DNA of 64,000 nucleotides from Prostheceraeus crozeri (GCA_907163375.1 CAJQUW010007444.1:186001-250000), one strand, 5' to 3'; shown: positions 35,041 through 49,200, numbered from the stretch's first letter. Made by a program: numbers and translations. The notes: a model not told the origin generated them from the sequence alone.

Positions 35041-36428
35041 ATATGAATTATAACTTCAGCATATCGAAGTGTTGTTATGAAATTTGTTTTCCTTTAAAAT
35101 GAAAGTGAATTGACAATCCTATGATTATCATAATTTGAATGCTTTACATGTCAATACACATTATTTGGTGATGTAATGAAGGCATCAGATTTTTTGATAT
35201 GGAAGGTTGTTGCTGACATATCATTCTCTATCCTTAATGTTAGTAAATTTACAAGATTGAAGTTGTTTAATCATGACACATGAGAGTATGACTCGTTACT
35301 TTTCAATCAATGAAATGTCTTCTTGAATATTCAAAATCTGCATTTTGTATCATGCTTGTTTTTTCGTTATACATACAGTGAGCATGCTGAAGTTGATGCT
35401 CTGGTTCAACTAATTATCATCACAAAATTCTTTTATAGATCGCAATCTGATATGAACTGTCATATACAATTATTTAGCAAGCATGCAAACCAAGCAAAAT
35501 AGTGCGTTCATGGATAAGCTGAAAATTAATGCCAGAGATATTTTTACATTGATAATTTCAGAGCGATAATTTCGCTCTTTGTCACAAATGATGAGCTTAT
35601 CGCAACATTGCTAAAAAACTCGGGAACTGATCATGATTGCAACCGTCGCTAATCGTGATGCTGAACTGATCAGAAGACCGTAGGCCAAGCTTACGCTACA
35701 TTAAGCCTACAGCAGCTTTCGATGGATGATGCATTGTTGTCACTGATCCTAATAAATTTTACAAATAGACTGATGTTATAAACTTAGAATAACATGCAAT
35801 TTAATTTATCTAGAAAAGTTGGGGTGGCCAAGATGAGACATTTTTCAAACAGTGTTAAAATCATTTATAAATTGATTACTTATTATTTTATTGACAGTAG
35901 CAAGCACTCAGACTGGCATGAAGTTAAATCATTGACGTGAATTCTTTGCTCGTTATTGCAATACCCGCGTACATTTGCGCATTTGCTCGCTATAAGAGTA
36001 AATTGAAAACAAGCATTTGCAAAAAATGCAGAGAATTGATAGGCCGGATATATTTGTAAAAATGACGGTGCATATGAGATGCAAGCCTGTTGTAAAGCTG
36101 GATAGATTGCAGATCTTCCCTATACTAATCAAACGGAGGCCTGCTGCGCATCGTCTCTATGAGCTTTTGCACCTGTTCAAGTTTACTAATTGCATAATTA
36201 CTTTTGAAAGCACTACGTAGATCCTTGTTTTTGCTCAATGCATGAAATGTCCTACTACACAAGGATAATTATAGTTACTTTCTAATTTTCTTGATGTCAG
36301 AAGTGCAGCTTTTATTAATAACTTGACATTTCAGCTGCGCTTTTATGAGCGGGAAATACGATACTGAAAATTTCCAGCTCGAGAATAAGTTCTTGCTGCT
36401 CTCGAAAATTTTCTAATAAGTAGCCTAC
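35041..36428. other. 3' flank of the zinc-finger gene, no other feature
   Basis: No coding exon or repeat pair seen. An AATAAA-like site near 35749 could end the zinc-finger transcript but is far from the stop. Confidence 0.45.
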
Positions 36429-37238
36429 AATTCAAATAAATGACGAAATGAAAGCTGTATTATATACATTTTTGTTATCAATTTTCAACGATAATGATCT
36501 TATTTGACCTATAAAAAATGCCTTGACTGTGTATAATAAAAGAAATATATAATCCGGGAAAAGGCCAAGTGTCAATTTCAATAGAAAATTTACAAATTAT
36601 ATAAAAAATGTCCAGCTCCATTGAACTGTTAGAAATGAGTATCACATAAATAATTTGTATTTTTTTATATCAGCGCACTTGCTGACAAAGTGTTATGCAG
36701 ATAACAATTTAAATCTGAATCCATCTTATATGGAAAAAATATTTGCATAAGTAGTCAGCTTATTTCCAATAGTTTGTAATGCTTCATACTGAGGTGGGTT
36801 TGTAATTTTTCAGCTGATATAATCATGTGCACATATAATCTCCTCATATAGAAAAATTACAAACCCACTTCTCAATATAAAGCATTGCAAACTATTGGAA
36901 ATAAGCTGACTGCTTTTGCAAATATTTTTCCATGTAAGCTGGGTTCAGATTTAAAATATTAATTGCTATCTGCATAACAATTTGTCAGCAAATGCGCAAA
37001 TGTAAAAAAATGCAAATTGTGTATATTTTTGTTCATCTCTAACAGTCCAATGGAGCTGGACATTTTTATATAATTTGTAAATTTTCTATTGAAATTGTAA
37101 CTTGGCCATTTCCAGGATTTCATATTTCTTTTATTATGCACAGTCAAGGCGTTTTTATAGGGCAAATAAGATCACTATCGTTGAAAATTGACTACAAAGA
37201 TACATAATACAGCTTTCATTTCGTCATTTATTTGAATT
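36429..37238. repeat. Long foldback repeat overlapping the SETD6 3' UTR
   Basis: Arms of about 385 bp (36429-36811 and 36851-37238) are inverted copies around a 39-bp centre. Shared blocks include AATTCAAATAAATGACG at the outer ends, TGTCCAGCTCCATTGAAC-like sequence in the middle and GTGGGTTTGTAATTTTTC at the inner ends. The arms differ by scattered substitutions and small indels. The right arm ends 41 bp after the SETD6 stop and holds its likely polyadenylation signal. No coding frame. Confidence 0.85.
37227..37232 (-). promoter_or_regulatory. Probable SETD6 polyadenylation signal, inside the foldback arm
   Basis: AATAAA on the minus strand, about 48 bp past the SETD6 stop. The other arm of the foldback carries the same hexamer on the opposite strand near 36437. 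Confidence 0.5.
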
Positions 37239-37279
37239 CGAATGAAAAATGAAATTATCATTTCGAAGCAGAGTTTTAT

Positions 37280-40200
37280 TTAAGAGGGTACATCAGATTG
37301 CGTCGTTTGTAAAATCTGTAAGAGCTCTTTTAATAATCGTTGTTGAGATTGACATACATAACTGGCGAATGCTTTCATTACTGAATTGCTTGATTCTTCA
37401 ATTTGTGGAAGACATTTTATCTGTCGCTCTGCAGCCAATCTCAAAATGTTTCTCCATTTCATAGGAAGTTTGTGAAAGCGAGAACGTCGCATCAATGAAT
37501 CAAACTCATTCTCTAACTCATCTTCCAGATCTGAAATGAAATCAAGACCATCACTGTCCCCTTCTGTTCTTTCCTTGAATTCTTCATCACTCATGCAAGC
37601 TACATTTAAGATAACAGCAGCTGTCTCAGGATTAACGAATCCTTCACCATTGAAAGCAAGATTAGTTGAAGCACCCTCAGATACTAAAGAGGCACAACGA
37701 AGCATTTCCCATCTTTTTTCATCCAGATCAGGTTTAAGACTTATAGAAACAGTATCACACGCCGTTTCACGAAGCATCTGAGGTGGTAAAGCAAAGCCGT
37801 AACAATGAAGCAATTCCCAGTTAGACAATTCTCCATAGGTATTGAAAATTTCTTCCCCTGGAGATATATCGCGAATTGCCCGAATTTCAAGTGCGTCAGT
37901 CTGAAAGGTAACGCAGACATCGTTATCGAGCAACTTACAACACACAATATGATAATCATAGAGGGAACAAGTTTCAGTAATGGGTGAGGACATAGATATC
38001 GGAAATAAAAACTAAACTGATTCAATATCATGATTTCGGAATTCTCCATCTGTTTATTCCAGAGTAAAAATATACGCGAGTTTTCGATGGCATTCGGTGC
38101 ACCTTAATCATGCGATGAAAGTAACAAGAAATATCTGGATCTCAGTCCGGTTGATCACTATTTACATTACATAGACACGTACTGGACCACAACGAACGCG
38201 AAGCAGACTCAAAGTGGCAATCAACATGAAACAATGAATCAGAATAAGACGACATGAACACTGAAATGAATGCGACAAGAAATGCGATAGAGATATCATG
38301 AAATAAATGAGAAATTTACAATAAAGTCATAAATTCAAATGAATTCTAAATGCATCATACACATCATCATTCAGCTGTGACGAGGACTAAGATAAAATTG
38401 ACTTAAACAATCATGGATAGGAGGATTCCAATTGTAATCTCGTACCAGTGTCACTATTGTACACACATTCCGTATTTCCACAGATATACAATGCTTCTTT
38501 GATCTTCCTGTATAGCAAACCATCGCAAACGCCCCTGGTCTTGGAAATTTTCAAGTATACATTCAAAAGATTCTACAGGCGAATTTGTGACTTTATTTTG
38601 AATAGTCTGTTATTACTTTCCACAATAAATAATAGAAGTCATAAGTTTCGTTTATATTTGGGTAAAATATACATGTATATAATATTTGCTGTTCTGCTGC
38701 TATGGTACACACAGAATAAGACAGCTATCTAATTCTGTGATGGTGCATTTATCATCAGCGTGAGATATTTGCAGATATAATCGTCAATTGATACAATCAA
38801 ATCACAAAAACTAATGGCCTTCGTAACGGAACCAATATTCCTATCTGAACTGTTCGTTGATTTATTCGTAATTATTTTGATTGATTGGTCTTTTTAGAAC
38901 ATACTTGTAGAAGCTAATGTGCTTATGTTACAAAACGATCATATATTATGTAGGTGGCATTTATATATTATTCTTCAGGTGCCAGCTTTCCAAGCATATT
39001 TTGCCAAGCATATTCATTGAGCTTTCCGAAGCTAATTATCTGAAATAAGCATTATAAGAAAACCTTTTGCTGATAACTCAATGATGCGATGATAAAAGTG
39101 AATAGATTACATGTTTTTTACATCTTAATTGGACTAATCACACCTACGTCTACTTTTGATTTGCCTTCATCTAACCAGTGGTCTCCGTGGCACAGTGGTT
39201 AAGTGCTTGGCCTGGCGATCTTTTGGTCCGGAGGTCGAGCCCCGAAGGTGTCATTGGAAGTCGGCAGGAAGGGCATCCGGACTAAAAGTACTACAAAGCT
39301 CCATAAGTCTGACTATGTCAGCACCGTCCAAGCCCCACGTATGGGGAGTAGTGACGTAAAATCTTCATTTTTTAACCAGCATACACATATATAAAAAAAC
39401 TATGAAAGAATATATCACATTTTTTAATTTCATGTAACATGAGAAACTCGATTCTTTCAAAAGTTGGCCATAATATGTAAGTGATCAAGTTTTCAGCACT
39501 CAATTCAATTTAGGCGCTATTTAATCTGATCAGTTTTCGTTGTACCTTGCGATGCATGAAATGAGTCTAATTTATATTTTACGAAGTTCCGCTGGATCCA
39601 CATATTTTGTGTAATTATGTGGATTGTTTGTGGATATGCTTGTTATTGTTAGCACTGTTTCTCTGCGCTGTGAGCCACTTGGGTACAGTGCAAAATAAAT
39701 GCACAGAATGAATAAATAAATAATGAATTATCTAAATGCATATAATCTTCCAAATCTATCACATTAACTATACAAATTAGGAATGATTAGATATCTTAAA
39801 CACATTTTTCTGAGAAATTTTCATCCGATGTTTATCGCAAAATTCCGAACACATTTCGTGCAATTTTCACCTCTGGGTTGATAAGTTTATGGAGATCACT
39901 GATGCATTCTTTCAGAATTAGTCTCAATTATACTCATGTGCTGAGATGTATTAGCAAGTCTTTCGCACAATCTAATAACCGAATGGATTTGATGAAATTT
40001 TCCAAGTGTATGAAAGACATTCAATTGCGGTTGGAATACTTCGCTACTTTGAAGTTGATAAAGATAATAAATTTCGTTAAGTTGAAGTGGCAGTGCTTGG
40101 ACTAGCGATCTTTTGGTACAGTCAGAGATCGAGCCAAGAAAGCATAATTGGAAGTCGGTAGGAAGGGCATGCGGACTAAAAACATCTATCTGAAGCCAAG

Positions 40201-43200
40201 CTTCCTAGCCCCGTCCACGCGTCATAGCTTCATCATCATGCCTATCTTCTATAGACTATATGCAATAGACATCATGTTCGATGTTCATGTGTTATCCATC
40301 TGCTTAGTAATTTTCACCACAGTATTCGCTTTTAAATGTGAAATTTTGTCCGATCCTCAATGGTTTCTTTCTAGGAATTTATATAGATTGCTACAAAATT
40401 TTGAAAATCGATTCGCGAAATGCATGTTCCGCGAACAACACAGAAAACACGAAATGAAGATTCCACTAAAAACAGTTTTCAAGTCGGAAGCATAGAGTGG
40501 TTCTAAACCTGGTATTGATAAAATTTAGTGAAAGCTATTTTACAATTGCCCAGCATTTACGCAGAACGGATTTACGAGTTGCTGCGGGAAATCCGTTCAT
40601 TGTTGCTCTACAATAATGATGACAACCAACGTGACTGGTAGGTTGATGGAAGCTCGATTAGTAGTTTTCTCTTGATTTTTTTATTCGCTTTTGAATCTTT
40701 CATGCAAAAAATCATGAATTTTGGAAGATCAATTATCTAAATTCAGCATTTTCTCACTAACGCAATTTCCGCAAGTTGCTCTTTTTTTATCAGCAAGAAT
40801 GATGCGCATAATTCATTCTTAGATGCATCGCATAATGGGATGAATTATTACAGGCATATTGAACGGCTTACTTTTTGTAACATTAGCATGTTAGCTATCG
40901 GCGTCTGCCAATTTTCACCAGTCGAAAGACACAAACTGACACTGGTCGAAACAGCGTTATTCAATTTCGAAAATGATACTACGAATTGGCAATATGACAA
41001 CCGCTGATTTCGATTTTCACATTTCAGGCGAAGGTAGCTTATGTTCAGTTTTTCATTAAAAATAAAATTTGTCCATTAGACTGTGATAGAACGAACTGTA
41101 CTTGACGTTGTGAGCGAATACACAGGCAGGATAATCAGTGACCATATCGTCCGTGTTTTTTTCATCAGAGCTTCAGGGAAAAGGATGAGTCTATACACCA
41201 AAAAAGTTCCTTAGTAGAACAAGAAAGGCAAAAATTGTAGAAAGTGAAGATATAAATGTGGGTATGAAGAAGAATAAATAAATTACAATTACTTGCTAGT
41301 TAATCAATATACAGAAAAAGATAGAAAACACATTACTGAATAACCAAGAAGGTCAAAAGCAGCAATACTCTACAAAAAATGAAAAGTGAAATTAAGAAGT
41401 TAAAAGTTAATGCAATGGGTGTGACGATGTGCACTACTAGAATATACAGATGCAGTACCTGTCAGGATATTCTACATTTCATGCCCACAAACACATGAAC
41501 ATTTTATGGTAGAATAACGTTTGGTATACCTAGCGGAGGATTACGCTATCCAATAAAATGGGACGGCGTTGGAACGACAGTGCGTGAATACGCCTACTTC
41601 AGCTACTGCTTGTGAAATAACTAGAGTTTTACATGCGCATATTGTCACATGTAGGTTCTTTTGTTCCTATTGCATGAGAACGCAATGCGGTCGCTCCAAG
41701 CCTTAGGCCTACAAATCTCTGCAGTCTACATGTTAAGATTTCGCTATACAGACTACTGATAACATTCAGCTCGTGGCGGGCCTTTGTCTAAATTTAGTAG
41801 GTCACCACTATTCTATAATAATCCAATTTATTGCGCAAATGCATGCTAAGTAAAAAACAGGTGCATGAGACAAAATAAGGTGGTCTCTTTAGTCGTGGAT
41901 TGTACATTTTGATTTACATAATTTGCAAATTGGAAATTTTGCAAACAGGATATTACAAATTCATTTTTACTTTCATTATAGGTCTACCGGTACTATGATG
42001 CAGTCCTACATCAAATTTTGTGTTCTATATTAGTGTCAAAATTAACAAAATTAGTGTTCTATAGGTTAAGTAACATTATTTGAGCATCATGCCTCCAAAA
42101 ATATATCAGTGCTTTATTATAATCATAGGCTAATTTGTCGCGTTCAATGTTCATGTGGCAAATTCAAATGTCAGCGAGACCGGCGAAGTCAAGCTGCAAT
42201 CCGTCTTTACAAAAAAGCAGGCTTGTCGTGGGAGCGGGATTTCAAATTCGAATTCCCACAGACCTGTAACATACTCGAGTCGAAGTGAATTATATTTTGA
42301 TAGCTGTGCTGTATACTTTCATAGATGCCATACAAAATTTGTCGAAATGTCATGCAACATGTGATACTAATTAGTTATCCTTTCTAAAAAAATGATGGCA
42401 AGGCATGATTGTGAAGTGGACATTCCACAGAATTAAATATTTTGTTTATCTGCTTCGGTTTGCTAGAAGTGTGATTAATACGAAACGGACGGCACATTAA
42501 GGAACCTATTAGGTGGGCAAAAAGGAATTCCTAATACCTTACAGAGATAGGAAAAAAAGTCGTGCGTCGCTTGCGGATTAATGTGAGTTCCAGCAAAGTG
42601 CTTCGATTGCCAAAATTCCTTCAGATTCGAAGAATTCAGATCATTGTCCACACGTTTTCTCCATAATGTTGACCCTTCCGATCATTATTAAAGAAAGTAG
42701 CAGGCGTACGAAAATTAGTTCACTTGATGATCCTCTCCTCGGCATTGCTCACTGTATAGTGCATACATTGAATCGAGGCCAAGACAGGGATGTGTGTTTT
42801 GGTGTGTGCGAAGTGATATCACAGCACGCACGCATCTCTCACTGGCTCTGGAGTCCTTTGCTGACAGCTTATTGTTTGCCATTTCCAATAGCAAGCGATA
42901 CACGAATTATCCATTCGAGAAGGAGCAAGTTGTCAATTCTGTGATATCATGATATATGCCATTTCGATATTAAGGTTACATACAATTCTTCCTTTCTAGG
43001 AAACCGAGGCGCGCGCAGATGAATCTAATTCTGTGGGACATTCACATTATTTTTATCCTAACTTGCGCGTTACTGCAACAGAGGCCTTAAATCTTTAATT
43101 GACTTGAGTAAAGGAAAACCACATAATGCATGCTTTACGCTTGTAGGTAATACCTGTAAAATATCTCACTCTTAATCAAGCTGAGAAAGTTACTATCACT

Positions 43201-46200
43201 TATTTAACACTTAGTTATAACCAAATGTTAAATAATCGATATTAAATTTCTCAGCTTGATTAAGAGTGAGACTGCGTGGCTCGTGCATTAATGCACATAT
43301 GAGATATAATGAAAATATGTCAGGTTGAAATTTCTGTAATTGATCCTCTGACATGTGGATGAATTCAACGTTCCATTTACTCTGAATTTTTTCAAATCCT
43401 ACTCTATTTCAAAGAAAGACTGGAAAAGTTGTCTGTCAATGCGGAATACATGGCAATCACACTTCACTTGGTCGTTCACTTGGAAAATTCAAAGAAACTG
43501 GTGGTGTTTGAGACAAAGAGAGAACTGGGCGAAATAAGATAAGATAAGATAGCGTATATTTTCAAATCAATAGAAATCATTTCGGCAAATCAAGATCAAA
43601 TCAATAATAGTCAAAAATAGCGTTATACAAAATAGTCATATGTGGCACAAAGGACTTGAGACGTCGCGAAGACTTGCAGAATGGTTGTGACAACCGCCCA
43701 CTTGGAAGACGATGTGGAATGATTGAATTCAGAACATGATCGCAATTAAAAGCGGACTGAAACAATTTCATAGCTTGTTGGCGTTGAACATGAAAAAAGT
43801 CAGGCAAACACTTCAGTTTACAATGTCTGCTGCAAATAATTTTGTGGCAGCGTCTCTCGAATTTTAAAATTAGATGTTTATCTTTGTCCAGAATATCTCC
43901 AACATACAAAGAGCATCCGTAGTTCGAAGTCGAGAGCACAAGTGACTGATACACGTTGATTAAATCTTTTTTGGTGATTATAGGCTTTAGCGTTCTCAGC
44001 AGATGAATTAGCTTCGACGCTTTTCTCAGTCCCTGATCAATATGTGAAGACCACGTCAAAGAGGCATTCACCTTAAATCCAAGGATTTCAATTGTCTCTT
44101 TTGGTGGTAGGACTGAACACAGAAAATCACATTTAGATGGATTGCGCGATTTTGTTACAAGAAGATGTGAAGATTTTTTCATATTAAGAAATGTCAAACA
44201 ATTGAAAGTTCGACAATAAAAAATCCGTAGTCATTTTCAAGACATGCTCAGAAGGCAAGAGGAAATAGACTTATAGTATGGTGAGGAAATATAATTTCAT
44301 GATATCAATCATTATCGACCATGTATCATAGATAAATATTAACACCCTTACTTGACTTTCCCGGACTTTTTAATCAATTGTGACGAACAGGCAAGTCACA
44401 TAAACAAGTCTCAGGCACTTTGGTCAGCTATTTTTGGCAGCAGTAGACTTATTTCACCACTAATCCACCTGTTCATCTAAATTTTGAGTGTATTCCAACA
44501 TTAAACCCACTGCTGGCCACTGAGGACCCAAAATAATTTGCTCAGCAAAACCTATGCTCCATTGTCAATAAACTCTATCTAAATGACTTTGCTCATCTAT
44601 TTTTTGACATCTTAGCTTACTTATTTCCTCACTAATCCACAAGTTCTTCTCAATTTGAGGTTAAGGGTTGGAATACACTCAAAATTGAGAAGAACTAGCA
44701 GATTAGTGGTGAAGTAAGTCTACTGCTGCTGTTAAAAATAGATGAGAAAAGTCAGCGAAAAGGAGTTTAATGAGACTGCAAGGTTGATTTAGTAGAGCAA
44801 AGTATTTTGTGTTCTCAGTGGCCAGCAGTAGGTTTTATGTTGGAATACACTCAAAATTGAGATGAATTAGTCTGCTTAAGAGGTGAAATAAGTCTACTGT
44901 TGCTGTTAAAAATAGCTGATCAAAGTGCCTGAGGCTTGCTTATGTACGTATGGAGCAGTAGTTCAGTTTTCAATGCTTTCTGGTTGATTCAGAAGTGAAC
45001 AGTAGTGTCGGTAGTAGACCCATATGTTTGAGTTGCTTTTTTCGGAGCTTTTCGGTCAGTGTTTGGCAAATATCAAGTCGCAAGCAAATTCTGGGATCTG
45101 TTTTAAATAGCACACTAGAACTTGAGGACTGAGCAAATTCATTTACCACTACTACAAGCGCCGACTTGCAGATAACCTATAAGCGCCAAACCCGTGAATT
45201 GGCGATTGCCTATCTTAGCCACTATTTATATATTTTTTCTGTTCAAGAATACCGTACAATATCTATTCTCTCAAGAACTACAATAACACACACCTATGCT
45301 ACACAAAACCAAATGAAAATAATACAATTATTCAATAGGCCTATTTATATTGATTGCTGAATGTGAATATTTTTTCTGTGCTCATGAGTCAGATTCAGAT
45401 ATCCTATTTTTGTGCGTTACTGTATGTACGTCATGCTGTAGAGAGTTGGATTTTGGTTGGCTCGCTACAGCAGACAGTTAACTACTTCATTAGGCGAACA
45501 ACGGTCTATGCGACGGACACTGTCGAGTAATAGCAACACCGACGTCATGTAATGTGAAGCGTACGAAAAACTCGGGGCGGAAGGCGATTCGGCTCCATCT
45601 GCTCAATTCCTGAAGCATTGATATAAAATACATGAAAATCAGTGCATGACATACTTGGCGTGCTCAGTGAAATTTGAATAGAGCAATTTGGCATCCAATG
45701 TGCCAGTTAATCCTGTAGAAAATTTGCTGGTTATCAAGACTTTAGAGGGCCATGGCCCAGTTGACTCCCCTCAAGCACACCTATGTGTGCGATGCATGAA
45801 AACATTTTTAGTCGAAGTTGAGAGAGGGTAAAAATCATTCGGTAAATCGGATGCAGGCCTGTGATTAGCCCATGAGAAAAATTGAGGAATGGAAACGGAG
45901 CCTGTATGATAATTGCAAGAAAAACTCCAAACTTTAGCATGGATTTTGAACCAAACTTCAAGTCATGAAAGTCACAACGAAGAAGGTAACCCCAGGGTTG
46001 ACCATACCACTTTTTGAAGTTATGTATATTAAAAAAGGGATATTGGCCTGGTCATAATCACTTCCAGCGTTGTTACGAATTTAATTTGTTGACCTCAAGT
46101 ACTATCTGCTTAGAATATGTCGAACAGAGGATGTCAGATCAAGCTGCTGATATCGCTGTGCTTCACGCAATCGTCTCCAATTCAATGATGCTTGTCAGAT

Positions 46201-49200
46201 TTGTATACTGCAACTTTTTTTAATGTAGGGAATATAACTACATGCATCTGCTACTTTGTGACGATTAATTTTTACACATTTTAGACAAATTTGGGAGGAA
46301 AGTATGAAGTTCCGTAGACATATTGACATCCACATCTCGCAGCAGACTCGGGTTGAAGATCTACCGACTCAATAATATGTGGTTTGAATGTCTTAATTAA
46401 TCTAAGTTCACATACAACGATAAACAATGTGTGCATTACTTTCACACCAAGTCGTGTTCAGCAAATTATGAAAAACGATCTATGAGTGAATAATTCATCC
46501 AGGATAAATGTCGGTCGGCAGACCCTGAAAAACGGAGCTGCAAACAGACTTATGGGATAGCAGAGCCTCATAATGTGTTCAATAAGTCACGTGGTTACAA
46601 TCTGCAACGAAGAAAAGGTTATTTAAATACTACGTATAAACAATTGAACAATAGGTAATGTTAGTTAAATATCTTCAAGAAATAAGAGCTACCATTATAA
46701 CCTAATGTTCGGTTAAGCAATGGGTTGCTACTAAAAATTTTTATAGATTCAACAATACTAATCTCAAAGTCCGAGTTTCCACGGTAAATAAAATCATTTA
46801 CCGTGGAAACTCGGACTTTGAGATTAGTATTGTTGAATCTATAAAAAATTTTAGTAGCAACCCATTGCTTAACCGAACATTAGGTTATAATGGTAGCTCT
46901 TATTTCTTGAAGATATTTAACTAACATTACCTATTGTTCAATTGTTTATACGTAGTATTTAAATAACCTTTTCTTCGTTGCAGATTGTAACCACGTGACT
47001 TATTGAACACATATTGACTGATTAGATCTCCACCGTCTAAACATTTAGAGTCTCATAAGCTTCCAACCTCCGCACCCTAGTGACCAGAAGGCAGATAGAC
47101 ACTAACTTTAGAGACCATCCGCTTTACCCCGTCGGATGTGTTCATGTTCAGCGGAGATAAATGGAATAGAATGAGTGAAACAAAAGTTTCAGTTGATAAG
47201 AGCACTGAAATCAAAAGTGGGTTGGGCTGCCTATAGGTTATCGTGTAACGATTGTAGAAGATCGATATGCTTAAGATCTTTAAGAAGTACAGGTATGCAT
47301 TTGGCAGCCATATAGTTGCAGAAACATATAATGAAGGCTGTGAAACAGGTCAAGATAATTCATGAAAATAATTGAATAAGCATTTTATTGTTGGAATTCT
47401 ACGCAACATTATGAGGTTTGAAGTAAAAAATTGCTTGCAGTGTTCAAATATACTATTTCTGTAGGTTGATCGCACTGTTTCACTTATTAAATACGTGAAA
47501 GCGTTGCACTAAGGAGTTCGAGGGACAATAACTTCAGACAACTTCTCTGTTTAGCAAAATAAGTCCGGACGATCCCGAACATCTGCAGTCCTGTAGCTTC
47601 CACAAATGAAAACGACGTGAAACAAGAGTAAGTTATAAATCATGATTGATTCACGCTTAGCAATCACGATGTAGGATACATGTTACAGGATTCTATCCTA
47701 GATTCGTAATTGGAAGCTTACATATCATCATTCGCCATCATCCTACATTTAGCCTGAAATGTGTCACATTTGAGGAATTTCTCTCTGCTTAGACCTCTAC
47801 TGGCTGGACTCTGTCCTTCTTTCAAATGCCTGAGGTACATTTCAGTCAATAGTGACTCTATTTTTTTGATAGATGCCAATCTTTCTCTATTATAAATTCA
47901 ATTTTTGAGGCTGTGCATCTTAAATGTACAGGACCGCGCTTAGTCGGGTTTGAGCGTCCAGGATTAAGCGGTCGAAACGCGATCGTCCTGACCAAGTTCC
48001 TGTTGATGACCTCATTAAAAATAGTCAAATAATTTGTATGCATATTTTGTACAATTCTATTTCACGTTTTAGCTTAAGGAACTAATACTAATTCTCTTAC
48101 ACACTTGGTAGATTTTAGATAGCGCAATCCCGCTGTGTTATTAGCTAGATCTGGTATTTTGATTGGAAACAGACCTGTCCTCTTATCATCTGAATGGGCA
48201 GACTGTTAAATAGGATCTTTTCAATATATAAGTGATAAACATAATTTTGAACAGAACGACTTACTCGCCAATTCATTACACATGAGGAGAGGAGAAGCGT
48301 TGTTTGTCCTTCTAGTAAGTATTTTTAAAATTTTTAGACATTTTAGGATATAAAAATTTTCTTTTAAATCATACTTTGTACCTATTGAAAAGTAACTAGT
48401 CATTAGCTTGTTTTTTTTTAACTTTGTTACCTTGACGCACTTTGCTACGTTGAATAGTTATATTTGAGGAATTTTTGAGGATTTCAGGATTAAAAAATAT
48501 ATTCGAGGAATCTGAGGAATTTGAGGAGTAATCACAGGCCTACGGATGGCATCCTACATAATTATGCTCAATACATGAAATTTAAGTTTTAGTTAAATAA
48601 ACACGTCAATGACTGACATACCTTGTATTGAACTTCCGCGTTATTTTTTGGTGAGTGGTTGAGAATATCAGCCATAGGTACCATGTACGGCAGATTAGTC
48701 CTTCTTTCCCTTCTGTCGATGCTATCATCATCATTATCACTCTCATCATCGTCGTCGTCCTCTTCAGGCTCTGTGAAGCTATACGCCAAAATGAATGCAA
48801 CTGTTTCTTTGAAATATTCAAAACTTTGGAATTCTGGAGCAGAAAATACATCACTGTGTTTTCTAAGGAAAGGTATGAGAATTTCACTCCATTCAGTTAG
48901 CATTTTCTGGAGATCTTCCTCAAGTAACGCTACAAGGCCACTTCCTTTCAAAAGCTGTCTCTCTTTTTCATTCCACAGTACAGGCAATCGATGTTCACCA
49001 AAGTTCGGTGAAATGCCAAGGTATGGGCTCCAATCAGATGTTTCCATTATTCTCTCATACATAACAGCGATAATTTGTTGCAACCAGCCACTTTTAGAAT
49101 TGAGATCGTCCGCATGTTCTTGGAGGAAGCCGGAGATAGAGCAAGTCGCGTGAGACAAAATCTTGTGTCTGGGAACAACAAATAGAAGTTCATCACTATT

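Larger units (their letters stand above)
45854..48542 (-). mobile_element. DNA transposon with CAGGCCTGTGATTA ends, copy B (inverted), 6-bp duplication
   Basis: Collinear with copy A (30355-32153) but in the opposite orientation. Its ends are CAGGCCTGTGATTAGCC at 45854 and TAATCACAGGCCTA at 48542, flanked by exact 6-bp repeats CGGATG (45848-45853 and 48543-48548). The CCTCAAAT-type subterminal array lies near 48470-48530 as TTGAGGA. Two blocks are absent from copy A: the palindrome-bearing insert 46574-47050 and an insert at about 47790-48463. The element ends 80 bp from the splice donor of SETD6 exon 1. Confidence 0.75.

Noticed and set aside
37536-37987. Plus-strand frames opposite SETD6 exon 2
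   Set aside because: Antisense shadows of the methyltransferase exon.
39185-39260. tRNA gene
   Set aside because: Boxes A and B are present but the stems do not pair into a cloverleaf, and the body is shared by two other SINE copies.
43601-44197. 198-codon open frame as a host gene nested in SETD6
   Set aside because: It aligns with LINE reverse-transcriptase C termini and with the decayed copy at 50440-51175, and it ends in a short-repeat tail.
30349-48548. Copies A and B read as a segmental inverted duplication of host DNA
   Set aside because: Both copies have the same inverted ends and separate 6-bp flanking duplications, so they are independent transposon insertions.
48655-49153. Plus-strand frames of 81-164 codons opposite SETD6
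   Set aside because: They are antisense shadows of SETD6 exon 1; Ser runs arise from its acidic GAT/GAA stretch.
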